Shown here: positions 44,121 through 53,792 of the stretch, piece by piece
Layout: every line of letters begins with the position of its first letter
Numbering within the stretch: position 1 is the stretch's first letter
Source of the DNA: Arenibacter algicola
GTDB lineage: Bacteria; Bacteroidota; Bacteroidia; Flavobacteriales; Flavobacteriaceae
Assembly (NCBI RefSeq): GCF_018860365.1
Contig: NZ_JAHKPO010000014.1
Coordinates: 372,001-436,000, forward strand
Direction of reading: 5' to 3'
DNA: 64,000 nt
Notes under the pieces: generated by a model
What the model saw: only the letters and a program-made list of their open reading frames with translations
Databases searched by the model: none
What the model was told of the DNA's origin: nothing
Translations under genes and position numbers: made by a program

Positions 44121-45683
44121 ATGAAAAAGATACTGTTTGTTGCGTTAGGACTTTCCTTGGCCTGCAACTCATCGCAAAAAACCATTTCCCAACAAATTGA
44201 ACCAGTAAAAACTAGTGTAAACCCCTTGGTTTATGCCCAATCCATTACGGAGGCCGAATTAAAGGAACACCTCTATACTTATGCCTCGGATGAATTTGAA
44301 GGTAGGGATACTGGGGAACCCGGACAAAAATTGGCAGTGGAATATCTTAAAGCAGAATATGTAGAACTTGGCATTCCAGCTGCCCAATCTGATGGGAATT
44401 ATTTTCAAAATGTTCCGTTGGTCATAAGTAAATTACCTAAGGGATCTGTTTCCATAAATGGAAAGGAATACCAAAATGGAGAAGGGTTGTTGACATTTAC
44501 AGCTGCCACGGGTAGTTATGATAATATAGTATATGTAAATTATGGTATAGAAGAAGAGAATTATTCGGATTATGCCGGTGTGGATGTAAAAGGTAAAATA
44601 GTTTTGATGAAGGCAGGGGAACCTATGAACGCTGACGGAACTTATACCCTTTCGGGCTCCAATGAGACATCTGTTTGGAGCAATATGTCGGAATCTATTG
44701 GAAAAAGAATGGAATTGGCCTCGAGCAAAGGTGCTATTGGTGTAATGTATTTTGATGAGGGCAATTACGGTCGCTTTAAAAATAGGTTTAATTTTATGCA
44801 AAGCAAGGATAGTGGAAGTATGGGGTTAAAGGATGAAGTCCAAAATGATTTTTACAGCTTTTTTATAGATGCCCTTGTAGCAAATGCTATTCTTCCTAAT
44901 ATTAAATCCGAAAATACTTCTAAAAACGTTTCCACTAAATTGGTCCTTAATATTGAAAGTGATAGTAAAGACGTGGAATCTGAGAATGTAGTCGCCGTAA
45001 TAAAAGGTTCCGAAAAGCCTGATGAGTATGTTATAATTTCAGCTCACCTTGATCATGTTGGGGTAAACACCGAGGGTGAGATTTTTAATGGCGCTGACGA
45101 TGATGGTTCTGGAACCGTTGGTCTTTTGGAGATTGCTGAGGCATTTAAAAAAGCAGCGGATGAAGGCAATGGGCCAAAACGATCTGTAGTTTTTCTTCAT
45201 GTAACGGGGGAGGAAAAAGGTCTTTTGGGATCAAAATATTACGCCGATTACGACCCAATTTTTCCTTTGTCCCAAACGGTGGCCGATTTAAATATTGATA
45301 TGATCGGGAGAATAGACCCGAACCGCACTGGGAATAGGAATTATATTTATTTAATTGGTTCCGATAAGTTAAGTACAGAACTCCATGAGCTATCGGAAGA
45401 GGTCAACAAAAAATATATGAATATTGAATTGGATTACACCTTTAACGATGAAAATGATCCCAACCGTTTCTACTACAGAAGTGATCATTACAATTTTGCA
45501 AAAAATAATATTCCTATCATATTCTATTTTAATGGAACCCATGCCGACTATCACCAGCCTGGGGATACACCGGACAAAATAAATTATGATCTATTGGAAA
45601 ATAGAACCAGACTGGTTTTTCTTACCGCTTGGGAGATAGCCAATAGGGATGCCCGTCTAAAGGTGGATAAGGCAGCTAAGTAA
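44121..45683 (+). CDS. M28 family zinc peptidase with PA domain, lipoprotein
   Basis: 520 residues. A lipoprotein signal (GLSLAC) is followed by NSSQKT. A PA-like insert (about 95-250) includes YAGVDVKGKIVLMKAGEP. The M28 core holds a full set of ligands: SAHLDHVG, NGADDDGSG, VTGEEKG, NIDMIGR and HADYHQPGDT. It should be an aminopeptidase at the outer membrane or periplasm. It is divergent from the hydroxyproline operon, which might profit from the amino acids it frees; that link is inferred from position only. Confidence 0.92.
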   Translation: MKKILFVALGLSLACNSSQKTISQQIEPVKTSVNPLVYAQSITEAELKEHLYTYASDEFEGRDTGEPGQKLAVEYLKAEYVELGIPAAQSDGNYFQNVPLVISKLPKGSVSINGKEYQNGEGLLTFTAATGSYDNIVYVNYGIEEENYSDYAGVDVKGKIVLMKAGEPMNADGTYTLSGSNETSVWSNMSESIGKRMELASSKGAIGVMYFDEGNYGRFKNRFNFMQSKDSGSMGLKDEVQNDFYSFFIDALVANAILPNIKSENTSKNVSTKLVLNIESDSKDVESENVVAVIKGSEKPDEYVIISAHLDHVGVNTEGEIFNGADDDGSGTVGLLEIAEAFKKAADEGNGPKRSVVFLHVTGEEKGLLGSKYYADYDPIFPLSQTVADLNIDMIGRIDPNRTGNRNYIYLIGSDKLSTELHELSEEVNKKYMNIELDYTFNDENDPNRFYYRSDHYNFAKNNIPIIFYFNGTHADYHQPGDTPDKINYDLLENRTRLVFLTAWEIANRDARLKVDKAAK

Positions 45684-45710
45684 TTAATAAAAAGTAAAGC
45701 TTTCAAAATG

Positions 45711-45741
45711 GGTGGATGAATTGGATTTGTCCACCTTTTTT
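45711..45741 (+). terminator. Rho-independent terminator after the M28/PA peptidase
   Basis: GGTGGA (45711-45716) and TCCACC (45730-45735) pair across a 13-nt loop, followed by six T residues. Confidence 0.75.
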
Positions 45742-45900
45742 GTTCTAAACATTTGGGAACTTGTGTGCCCCTTGCCCAACTCCAAATTGTTGTCCCCACA
45801 AATGGGATAGTCGGCTAAATGCCATATCAAAAAAAGAACAGGTTATATTCTAAACATTCGGCAACTTTTATGTTGAACATCGTAATTATTCCTATATTAA

Positions 45901-45932
45901 TTTCAATGATTTACAAGATAGTCTTAATTTTG
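45901..45932 (+). promoter_or_regulatory. Candidate promoter of the leuCDAB operon
   Basis: TTTC (45901-45904), 20 nt, then TAATTTTG (45925-45932), which is a full match to the Bacteroidota -7 consensus TAnnTTTG. The predicted start near 45939 gives a leader of about 70 nt that contains an 18-codon upstream frame. The rest of the 324-bp gap (45684-46007) shows only the terminator of the M28 gene. Confidence 0.5.
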
Positions 45933-45954
45933 CATGCTAGTAAAAAAGTAGGTA

Positions 45955-46011
45955 ATGTGCCTCTTTAAGAATATTAAATCTAAGATCATAAATCATAACC
46001 CTATAAAATGA
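45955..46011 (+). CDS. Putative 18-codon leader peptide overlapping leuC start
   Basis: An ATG at 45955 opens a frame for [18 protein letters not shown], ending in a TGA that overlaps the leuC ATG (ATGA). Four of 18 residues are Ile and one is Leu. The position and overlap fit translational coupling or an attenuation-like leader of a branched-chain operon. It is very short and has no clear ribosome binding site, so it may be chance. Confidence 0.25.
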   Translation: MCLFKNIKSKIINHNPIK

Positions 46012-47417
46012 AGAAAACGTTATTTGATAAAGTATGGGATTCCCATGTTGTTCATAAGATTGAAAATGGGCCTGATGTCCTGTTCATAGACCGTCACATG
46101 GTTCATGAAGTGACTAGTCCGGTAGCATTTCTAGGTCTAAAAAGTAGGGGTATTCCAGTAATGTACCCAGGGCGTACTTTTGCTACTGCAGATCATAACA
46201 CTCCTACCATTAACCAGCATTTGCCAGTTGAGGATCCACTTTCGGCCAATCAGCTTAAAGCGTTGGAGGAAAATTCCAAAGCTCACGGTATTTCCTATTG
46301 GGGACTTGGACATGAGAAAAATGGAATTGTGCACGTGGTAGGTCCGGAATACGGAATTACCCAACCTGGCGCTACCATTGTATGTGGTGATTCGCATACC
46401 TCTACCCATGGCGCATTTGGAGCTATTGCATTTGGTATTGGAACTTCAGAGGTGGAAATGGTATTGGCTACCCAATGTATTATGCAGCAGAAGGCCAAAT
46501 CTATGCGTATCAATGTAAATGGAAAACTTAGTAAGGGCGTTACACCAAAAGATGTGGCCCTATATATAATTTCCAAATTAACGACCTCCGGTGCAACAGG
46601 GTACTTTGTGGAGTATGCTGGTGATGTTTTTAGGAACATGACCATGGAGGGTAGAATGACCGTTTGTAACCTGAGTATTGAAATGGGTGCCCGTGGAGGG
46701 ATGATTGCCCCGGACGAAAAAACTTTTGAATATATCAAAGGTCGGGAATTTACTCCTGTTGGTGCCGATTGGGACAAGGCCATGGAATATTGGGAAACTC
46801 TTAAAACGGATGAGGGTGCCACTTTTGACAAAGAAATTACCTTTGATGCTGCCGATATAGAACCTATGATTACTTACGGAACCAATCCAGGGATGGGTAT
46901 CGGAATTTCCAATGGTATTCCAACGGCTGAATCTGTGGAGGGTGGTGTTGCCACATATAAAAAATCACTTCAATATATGGCCTTCCATGAGGGCGATAAT
47001 ATGATTGGAAAACCAATCGATTTTGTGTTTTTGGGAAGTTGTACCAATGGCCGTATTGAAGACTTTAGAGCTTTCGCCTCTATTGTAAAAGGCAGAAAAA
47101 AAGCAGATAATGTAACCGCTTGGTTGGTGCCTGGATCGCATAAAGTGGAATCCGCAATTAAGGAGGAAGGAATTTTGGACATCTTGCACGATGCTGGTTT
47201 TGAATTGCGCGAGCCTGGATGCTCTGCATGTTTGGCAATGAACGATGATAAGGTTCCTGCAGGGAAATATGCCGTTAGTACTTCGAATAGAAATTTTGAA
47301 GGTAGACAAGGCCCTGGGTCCAGAACACTTTTGGCAAGTCCGTTGGTGGCAGCTGCAGCAGCCGTTACTGGAAAGGTAACCGATCCTAGAGGGTTGATGC
47401 AGGAGGAATTGGTTTAA
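46008..47417 (+). CDS. leuC: 3-isopropylmalate dehydratase large subunit
   Basis: 469 residues. With LeuD it isomerises 2- to 3-isopropylmalate in leucine synthesis. The 4Fe-4S cysteines appear in [13 protein letters not shown] and [11 protein letters not shown]. Substrate and cofactor motifs [14 protein letters not shown] and [13 protein letters not shown] are present. Length is as in E. coli. It opens the leu operon, with a Bacteroidota-type promoter upstream. Confidence 0.97.
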   Translation: MKKTLFDKVWDSHVVHKIENGPDVLFIDRHMVHEVTSPVAFLGLKSRGIPVMYPGRTFATADHNTPTINQHLPVEDPLSANQLKALEENSKAHGISYWGLGHEKNGIVHVVGPEYGITQPGATIVCGDSHTSTHGAFGAIAFGIGTSEVEMVLATQCIMQQKAKSMRINVNGKLSKGVTPKDVALYIISKLTTSGATGYFVEYAGDVFRNMTMEGRMTVCNLSIEMGARGGMIAPDEKTFEYIKGREFTPVGADWDKAMEYWETLKTDEGATFDKEITFDAADIEPMITYGTNPGMGIGISNGIPTAESVEGGVATYKKSLQYMAFHEGDNMIGKPIDFVFLGSCTNGRIEDFRAFASIVKGRKKADNVTAWLVPGSHKVESAIKEEGILDILHDAGFELREPGCSACLAMNDDKVPAGKYAVSTSNRNFEGRQGPGSRTLLASPLVAAAAAVTGKVTDPRGLMQEELV

Positions 47418-47593
47418 AACGTCAAAGGGCTTTTGGCAAAATCTAAAATACTCCTTACATATTTCAGCGTCTTGTAACGGTATTTTCAGGAAATAGCTTC
47501 CGGAGGATTTTATTGAAGTCAAAATAATTTTGTGATAAAATAAAGTTTAATTTTCGTTTAGCGCTGGGCGCTGAGCACATAAGTTTAAATAAC

Positions 47594-48190
47594 ATGGCAT
47601 ACGATAAATTTAATATACTTAAAACAACAGGAGTTCCGCTTCCCATTGAAAATGTGGATACGGATCAAATAATCCCGGCCCGTTTTCTTAAGGCGACCGA
47701 GCGTAAAGGTTTTGGCGACAATTTGTTCAGGGATTGGCGCTACAATCCGGACAATAGTCCAAAAGAGGATTTTGTTTTAAACAATCCTACCTTCAGTGGT
47801 AAAATATTGGTGGGTGGAAAAAACTTTGGATCCGGTTCTTCTAGGGAACATGCTGCTTGGGCAGTGTACGATTACGGATTTAGGTGTGTGGTATCCAGTT
47901 TTTTTGCAGATATTTTTAAGAATAACTGTTTAAATATTGGTGTATTGCCAGTTCAGGTGAGCGCTCCGTTTTTGGAAAAAATATTTGAGGCAATCTATGC
48001 GGATCCAAAAACAGAATTGGTAGTAAATTTACCCGAACAGACCATTACGTTGACCACTACTGGCGAATCCGAAAGTTTTGATATCAACAATTACAAAAAA
48101 GATAATATGCTTAACGGCTTTGATGATATTGATTATCTTTTGAACATAAAGGAGAATATTAGGGAATTTGCCGAAGATACTCCATTGTAA
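47594..48190 (+). CDS. leuD: 3-isopropylmalate dehydratase small subunit
   Basis: 198 residues. The small swivelling domain has VDTDQIIPARFLKATER and GSGSSREHAAWA. It forms the heterodimer with LeuC. A 176-bp gap separates it from leuC, unusually large for the pair. That gap holds a TAATTTTG motif (47525-47532) and a hairpin AGCGC-TGG-GCGCT (47560-47572), so an internal promoter or processing site is possible. Confidence 0.97.
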   Translation: MAYDKFNILKTTGVPLPIENVDTDQIIPARFLKATERKGFGDNLFRDWRYNPDNSPKEDFVLNNPTFSGKILVGGKNFGSGSSREHAAWAVYDYGFRCVVSSFFADIFKNNCLNIGVLPVQVSAPFLEKIFEAIYADPKTELVVNLPEQTITLTTTGESESFDINNYKKDNMLNGFDDIDYLLNIKENIREFAEDTPL

Positions 48191-48318
48191 AGTATTTGGT
48201 TGCAGTAAATGTACCATATATTGAGTGGAGGTTTCCCTTCGTCTTGATATCCTACAAAGGCATTTTACTGTTTTTTAAGTTATTGGACAATAGAGATACG
48301 GTTACTAGTTCTGCATAA

Positions 48319-49836
48319 ATGAAACGAAGAATAATTGAAATAATGGACACCACCCTCCGGGATGGGGAACAGACCTCAGGGGTGTCCTTTTCAGCATCCG
48401 AAAAACTTACATTGGCTAAGTTGCTATTGGATGAGTTGAATGTGGATAGAATTGAAGTAGCCTCCGCCCGAGTATCGGAGGGAGAACTTTCAGCGGTACA
48501 ACAGATTACCGAATGGGCCAATACTAAAGGGTATATTAACCGTGTAGAGGTATTGACCTTCGTAGATGGGGGCGTTTCCATTGATTGGATGAAAAAATCC
48601 GGTGCCAAGGTCCAGAATCTTTTAACTAAAGGTTCTATGAACCACCTAACCCACCAACTTAAAAAAACACCGCAACAACATTTTAGCGAAATTGAAAAGA
48701 CCATTGCAGAAGCGGCCAAGGAAGGCATTTCTACCAATGTATATTTGGAGGACTGGAGCAATGGAATGCGAAATTCAAAGGAATATGTGTTCCAATTTAT
48801 AGATTTCCTGTCCACACAACCTATTAAAAGGGTATTGTTGCCGGATACTTTGGGAATCCTGACCTATACCGAAACAAACAAATTTATATCTGAAATAGTT
48901 CAGCGTTATCCCAAGATGCATTTCGATTTTCATGGACATAACGATTACGATTTAAGTGTTTCCAATGTAATGGAGGCGATAAAAGCAGGTTGCCATGGCC
49001 TTCATTTAACCGTAAACGGTATGGGTGAAAGAGCAGGTAACGCCCCAATGGCAAGTGCCATTGCGGTAATCAATGATTTTATGCCCGAAATAGAGGTAAC
49101 CGTGAACGAATCTTCCCTTTATAAGGTGAGCAAGTTGGTATCTGCCTTTACCGGGTTTGGAATTCCTGCCAACAAGCCAATCGTTGGTGACAATGTTTTT
49201 ACCCAAACTGCTGGAATCCATGCAGATGGGGACAGTAAAAAGAATTTGTACTTTAACGACTTAATGCCAGAGAGATTTGGTAGAAAACGTAAATATGCCT
49301 TAGGTAAAACTTCGGGAAAGGCCAATATTCAAAAGAACTTACAGGAGCTGGGACTAACCCTCAATGATGATGAATTAAAAAAGGTTACGGCCCGTATTAT
49401 TGAATTGGGAGATAAAAAGGAAAAGGTAACCAAGGAGGACCTGCCCTATATTATCTCCGATGTTTTGGATAGTGATACCTATCAGCAAAAAGTTTTTGTT
49501 AAATCGTACGTACTCACCCATTCCAAAGGCTTAAAGCCCTCCACTACCCTAGCCCTCGAAATTAATGGTGAACTTATAGAGGAACACGCTCAGGGCGATG
49601 GTCAATATGATGCCTTCATGAATGCCTTGAGAAAAGTATATAAATCCAAAAAATTGGAATTGCCCACTTTGGTGGATTATGCGGTTCGAATTCCACCAGG
49701 CAGTAACTCTGATGCACTCTGTGAAACCATTATTACCTGGAAAAGAGGTGATAAGGAATTTATATCCAGGGGGTTGGACTCCGACCAAACTGTCTCGGCC
49801 ATAAAAGCGACCGAGAAAATGTTAAATATTATTTAG
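48319..49836 (+). CDS. leuA: 2-isopropylmalate synthase-like protein with regulatory domain
   Basis: 505 residues. The TIM-barrel condensing domain (1-290) has DTTLRDGEQTSGVSFS, DFHGHNDYDLSVSN and GMGERAGNAP. A C-terminal LeuA dimer/regulatory domain (about 370-505) follows. Between leuD and leuB, the natural role is condensing acetyl-CoA with 2-oxoisovalerate. Citramalate synthase has the same fold, and the GERAGNAP motif does not decide. A threonine deaminase in the window supplies 2-oxobutyrate, so citramalate synthase is not needed. Leucine feedback inhibition is likely. Confidence 0.8.
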   Translation: MKRRIIEIMDTTLRDGEQTSGVSFSASEKLTLAKLLLDELNVDRIEVASARVSEGELSAVQQITEWANTKGYINRVEVLTFVDGGVSIDWMKKSGAKVQNLLTKGSMNHLTHQLKKTPQQHFSEIEKTIAEAAKEGISTNVYLEDWSNGMRNSKEYVFQFIDFLSTQPIKRVLLPDTLGILTYTETNKFISEIVQRYPKMHFDFHGHNDYDLSVSNVMEAIKAGCHGLHLTVNGMGERAGNAPMASAIAVINDFMPEIEVTVNESSLYKVSKLVSAFTGFGIPANKPIVGDNVFTQTAGIHADGDSKKNLYFNDLMPERFGRKRKYALGKTSGKANIQKNLQELGLTLNDDELKKVTARIIELGDKKEKVTKEDLPYIISDVLDSDTYQQKVFVKSYVLTHSKGLKPSTTLALEINGELIEEHAQGDGQYDAFMNALRKVYKSKKLELPTLVDYAVRIPPGSNSDALCETIITWKRGDKEFISRGLDSDQTVSAIKATEKMLNII

Positions 49837-49897
49837 GAAAAACACAAACAATTATAACCATGCCAGGCGCAAAACGTATGGCAAAAAGCAAGAATAA

Positions 49898-50953
49898 ATG
49901 AAATTAAATATTGCCCTTTTAGCAGGAGATGGAATAGGTCCTGAAGTAATTGATCAAGCGGTAAAAGTATCCAATGCCATAGCCAAGAAATACAATCATG
50001 AGATAAGCTGGACACCTGCCCTTACCGGTGCAGCGGCAATTGATGCTGTTGGAGAGCCTTATCCAGATGAAACCCATGCCGTTTGTGAAGCTGCGGATGC
50101 CGTTTTATTTGGCGCTATTGGGCACCCAAGATTCGACAATGATCCATCTGCTAAGGTACGTCCAGAGCAAGGATTGTTGAAAATGAGACAAAAATTGGGC
50201 TTGTTCGCCAACGTTAGGCCTACTTTTACTTTTCCGTCACTTATAGATAAGTCTCCTTTAAAACGTGAGCGAATCGAGGGAACGGATTTAATTATTCTAA
50301 GGGAATTAACGGGCGGAGTATATTTTGGGGAACGAGGAAGAAAGGATAATGGGAATACCGCCTTTGATACTATGACCTATACCCGTGCGGAAATTCAGCG
50401 TTTGGCCAAAAAAGGGTTTGAAATGGCCATGACCAGATCTAAAAAGCTTTGTTGTGTAGATAAGGCCAACGTTTTGGAATCTTCCAGATTGTGGAGAGAG
50501 ACGGTACAGGCAATGGAAAAGGATTACCCAGAAGTAACTGTTTCCTATGAATTTGTGGATGCTGTGGCCATGAGATTGGTGCAATGGCCAAAAGGGTATG
50601 ATGTAATAATAACTGAAAATCTTTTTGGAGATATTTTAACGGATGAGGCTTCGGTAATTTCAGGGTCTATGGGATTAATGCCATCGGCTTCCGTAGGAAC
50701 CAAAACAAGATTGTATGAACCAATTCACGGGTCATACCCACAAGCGGCAGGTAAGGATATAGCAAATCCATTGGCTACGGTGCTATCGGCTGCCATGATG
50801 TTCGAAGATTTTGACTTGAAGGAAGAGGCACAGGCCATTCGGGATGTTGTAAACAAATCCCTGGCTGAAGGTGTGGTTTCGGAAGATTTGGCAGAAGGCG
50901 GAAAAGCCTATAAGACCAGTGAAATTGGAGATTGGCTGGCTAAAAACATCTAG
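49898..50953 (+). CDS. leuB: 3-isopropylmalate dehydrogenase
   Basis: 351 residues. It oxidises and decarboxylates 3-isopropylmalate with NAD+. Signatures are LLAGDGIGPEV, LRELTGGVYFG, and NLFGDILTDEASVISGSMGLMPSAS with EPIHGS. It is the last gene of the operon, 61 bp after the leuA-like gene. A REP-like hairpin and a strong terminator follow. Confidence 0.97.
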   Translation: MKLNIALLAGDGIGPEVIDQAVKVSNAIAKKYNHEISWTPALTGAAAIDAVGEPYPDETHAVCEAADAVLFGAIGHPRFDNDPSAKVRPEQGLLKMRQKLGLFANVRPTFTFPSLIDKSPLKRERIEGTDLIILRELTGGVYFGERGRKDNGNTAFDTMTYTRAEIQRLAKKGFEMAMTRSKKLCCVDKANVLESSRLWRETVQAMEKDYPEVTVSYEFVDAVAMRLVQWPKGYDVIITENLFGDILTDEASVISGSMGLMPSASVGTKTRLYEPIHGSYPQAAGKDIANPLATVLSAAMMFEDFDLKEEAQAIRDVVNKSLAEGVVSEDLAEGGKAYKTSEIGDWLAKNI

Positions 50954-50961
50954 AATACTTG

Positions 50962-50985
50962 TCATTCCTGTGTAGACAGGAATCT
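50962..50985. repeat. REP-like hairpin (GTCATTCCTG type)
   Basis: ATTCCTGT-GTAG-ACAGGAAT (50964-50983) is a perfect 8-bp palindrome inside GTCATTCCTG...CAGGAATCT. This resembles a short dispersed hairpin of the GTCATTCCTGCG...GCAGGAATC kind that recurs in many bacterial genomes. Only one copy is visible here. Confidence 0.45.
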
Positions 50986-50988
50986 ATA

Positions 50989-51026
50989 AAAAGAGGGCGT
51001 CTAAACCTTATTAGACGCCCTCTTTT
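50989..51026. terminator. Strong terminator of the leu operon
   Basis: A perfect 16-bp stem (50989-51004 with 51011-51026), GC-rich core GAGGGCGTCTAA, 6-nt loop, A tract before and T tract after. It lies between convergent leuB and an MFS gene and can end both. Confidence 0.93.
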
Positions 51027-51052
51027 ATGTTTTTACGGATTATATCCGAACC

Positions 51053-52255
51053 TTAAGAATTGAATGCCATTTTTCTTTTGGTACTGACCGCTCTACTTTT
51101 AGAAAACACTATTATCAATACAGCTATAGCTATACCGGTTCCTGCCATTAAGGCCCCTACCAAGCTTGCCGATGTAAAACCGTACCCTAAGGCTATGGGC
51201 AATCCGGCAAAAAATGCTCCTGAGGCATTGCCCATGTTAAAGGCACTCTGATTCATGGAAGACCCCAACATTTCAGATCCCTTGGATGCCTTTATAATGG
51301 CCAATTGAATTGGTGTGCCTACCATAAAGGAAACGATCCCTATAATGAAGGTTAAAATTAATATTGCTACTGGATTTGCGGCAACCAAGAAGTTGATTAA
51401 CAGTACCATTACCATTAAGGATAAACTGATGATTACAGCCTTCAATGGACTAAATATCTCTGCCATTTTAGCACCAATAAAATTACCGAACACCATTCCT
51501 AAGCCTGCCAAGATCATGGCATAGCTCACCATACTTTCGGAATGTCCCGATACATTTGTTAACAACGGGGCAATGTAGCTATACCAGGCAAAAAATCCCC
51601 CTGTCCCGATTGTGGTGAGTAAGATGAGCAGCCAAATTTCCACTCTCTTAAAAACCTTCAAATCTTTGATAAATCCCTCGGAAGAGGATTTTTCCATTTT
51701 TGGCATCCAAAAGTAGATGCTGAGCAATGCTATAACACCCACAATACCCACTAATAGAAAAGAAAGGTTCCAATTATAATAATGGCCTAGATAAGTGCCT
51801 ATGGGTACTCCTATTACATTGGCTATGGTTAAGCCGGCAAACATGGTAGCAATGGCCTGGGCCGCTTTTCCTTCTTTTGCCAACTTTCCTGCCACTACGG
51901 CACCAATTCCAAAAAATGCTCCATGTGGCAATCCAGATAGGAATCTAGCAATCATTAATGTAACATAGTTTGTAGAAAATGCTGAAAGGGTGTTGAAAAG
52001 CGTAAACCATACCATTAAATATAGTAACACTTTATGCGCTGGCCACTTTCCGCTCAAAGCCGTTAAAGTGGGGGCGCCAACTACCACTCCCAAGGCATAG
52101 GCCGATATAAAATGACCCGCCTGAGGTATACTTATTTGAAGAGAATTGGCCACGTCCGGAAGAATACCCATTATTACAAACTCGGTCATTCCTATACCAA
52201 AGCCTCCTACCCCTAGGGCAAGCAGTGCTTTTTTGTTCGATTTGTCCATACTCAT
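51053..52255 (-). CDS. MFS transporter (DHA1/AraJ-like)
   Basis: 400 residues with twelve hydrophobic helices. GVGGFGIGMTEFVIMGILPDVA and RFLSGLPHGAFFGIGAVVAGKLA are hallmarks of the AraJ/YdhP branch of drug or sugar efflux carriers. A second ATG 6 nt downstream is equally possible as the start. A 12-bp palindrome upstream (52320-52331) is a possible operator. No linked gene suggests a substrate. Confidence 0.9.
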   Translation of the reverse strand: MSMDKSNKKALLALGVGGFGIGMTEFVIMGILPDVANSLQISIPQAGHFISAYALGVVVGAPTLTALSGKWPAHKVLLYLMVWFTLFNTLSAFSTNYVTLMIARFLSGLPHGAFFGIGAVVAGKLAKEGKAAQAIATMFAGLTIANVIGVPIGTYLGHYYNWNLSFLLVGIVGVIALLSIYFWMPKMEKSSSEGFIKDLKVFKRVEIWLLILLTTIGTGGFFAWYSYIAPLLTNVSGHSESMVSYAMILAGLGMVFGNFIGAKMAEIFSPLKAVIISLSLMVMVLLINFLVAANPVAILILTFIIGIVSFMVGTPIQLAIIKASKGSEMLGSSMNQSAFNMGNASGAFFAGLPIALGYGFTSASLVGALMAGTGIAIAVLIIVFSKSRAVSTKRKMAFNS

Positions 52256-52664
52256 AATATTATTATTTAAGACATTAATACAGGTACAATATTACTACAA
52301 GGTATTTTCGTACAGCTATGGATAATTATCCTATTTATATGCATTTATATCCTGCAAAAAAGCGGCAAAAGTAATACTCTTTACTGATATAGTGCGTGTT
52401 TATAGTAGTTTTCGCGTTTTATTGGGAAATATTTAATATTCAATGGGTCGACTTATTTAGGGCTTCTTTGATCTAAATGCTTTCCTAATCACGGCCAAAA
52501 GGCCTCATTGCTATTTAAGAAAGGGTAGAGAAGTTATGCTTTAGAATTTAAAAAGTTTTTGACCAGGTGGTATGCCCCATTAAATTTTGAAATCTATACG
52601 ATTTATGAATATTAAGCGTTGATACCATGTACAAGAAGGTTTTTTCTTACAAAAATTTATCATC
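52256..52664. other. 409-bp intergenic region with a perfect palindrome
   Basis: The gap between the divergent MFS and FIST genes holds GGATAATTATCC (52320-52331), a perfect 12-bp palindrome 65 bp upstream of the MFS start, and an AGTAA/TTACT dyad at 52370-52385. No coding region is seen. It likely carries both promoters. Confidence 0.4.
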
Positions 52665-53792
52665 ATGAAAATATTTCAGCATAAAATACTTCATCTCGAA
52701 GACCTTGATCATTTGGATTTGGATTTTGTTCCTGATGTATTTTTTCTCTTCGCATCACCCACCTTTATTGGTACTGAAGAATTTGTAAACCAATTGGCAC
52801 TTAAATTTGAAAATACTAAACTAATAGGATGTTCCACTGCCGGAGAAATCTTGGGAAATGAAGTGTTGGATTCTACGATAGCCTTGACGGCCGTTAAGTT
52901 TGAAAAGACTAAACTTAGAATTGAGGAAGTTGATCTAATTTCCTGTAACCTGGATAGTTTTGAAGCAGGGAAAGCTATTAGTAGCAAATTAAAAGGGCCA
53001 GATTTGAGGCATATTTTTGTGCTCAGTGATGGACTTATTGTAAATGGGGCCGAATTGGTAAAGGGGTTGCATGCCGATTTGGATAAGTCGGTAAGTATCA
53101 CCGGCGGTTTGGCTGGGGATTGTTCAAACTTCGAAAATACCTTTGTTATTTCCGGGAACCAAGTGGCTTCCAAAAAGATTGTTGCCCTAGGTTTATATGG
53201 CCCGGAACTGAGCATAGGATTTGCATCCAAGGGAGGCTGGGACAGTTTTGGTATTGAAAGACTGGTAACGAAATCTATAAACAATGTACTTTATGAATTG
53301 GATGGGCAACCGGCACTGGAGCTATATAAATCATTTTTGGGAGACATGGCAAAGGATTTGCCCGGATCGGGTCTGTTGTTTCCTTTGAGCATGAGGGATG
53401 AGGATAATCAAATACCAGTTGTAAGGACCATATTGTCCATTGATGAAAAAAATGGAAGTCTCACTTTTGCGGGAAACATTCCCCAAGGATCCTATGTAAG
53501 ATTGATGAAGGCGAATATTGATAGAATAATAGGAGGAGCTGAACAATCGGCAATAACTGCCAAGAATAGTACAGAAGATCAACATCAATTGGCTTTCTTG
53601 ATAAGCTGTGTAGGGCGAAGATTGGTTATGAAACAGTTGGTGGAGGAAGAAGTAGAAGCCGTTAATGAAGTATTTGGCAATGATATCTATACCACTGGAT
53701 TCTATTCGTACGGGGAAATTGCTCCCTTTGATAAGTTTTCGCCTTGTACACTGCACAATCAAACAATGACGATAACAACATTTTCTGAATGA
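52665..53792 (+). CDS. FIST domain sensory protein
   Basis: 375 cytosolic residues with an N-terminal FIST domain (LIGCSTAGEILGNEV, SDGLIVNGAELVKGL, TGGLAGD) and a C-terminal FIST_C domain (about 215-370, ending TTGFYSYGEIAPF). FIST proteins are ligand sensors. Paired with hybrid kinases they include NosP, which binds heme and NO. It overlaps the following histidine kinase by ATGA, so the two are produced together. No heme ligand can be claimed from sequence alone. Confidence 0.9.
   Translation: MKIFQHKILHLEDLDHLDLDFVPDVFFLFASPTFIGTEEFVNQLALKFENTKLIGCSTAGEILGNEVLDSTIALTAVKFEKTKLRIEEVDLISCNLDSFEAGKAISSKLKGPDLRHIFVLSDGLIVNGAELVKGLHADLDKSVSITGGLAGDCSNFENTFVISGNQVASKKIVALGLYGPELSIGFASKGGWDSFGIERLVTKSINNVLYELDGQPALELYKSFLGDMAKDLPGSGLLFPLSMRDEDNQIPVVRTILSIDEKNGSLTFAGNIPQGSYVRLMKANIDRIIGGAEQSAITAKNSTEDQHQLAFLISCVGRRLVMKQLVEEEVEAVNEVFGNDIYTTGFYSYGEIAPFDKFSPCTLHNQTMTITTFSE

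Noticed and set aside
46295-46831. 178-codon antisense frame over leuC
   Set aside because: It is a shadow of leuC, which is unmistakable on the plus strand.
48252-48815. 187-codon antisense frame over the leuA-like gene
   Set aside because: It lies wholly opposite a strongly conserved gene and its translation has Ser/Leu-rich shadow composition.
52709-53284. 191-codon antisense frame over the FIST gene
   Set aside because: It is a shadow of the real FIST coding frame and has no known motif.
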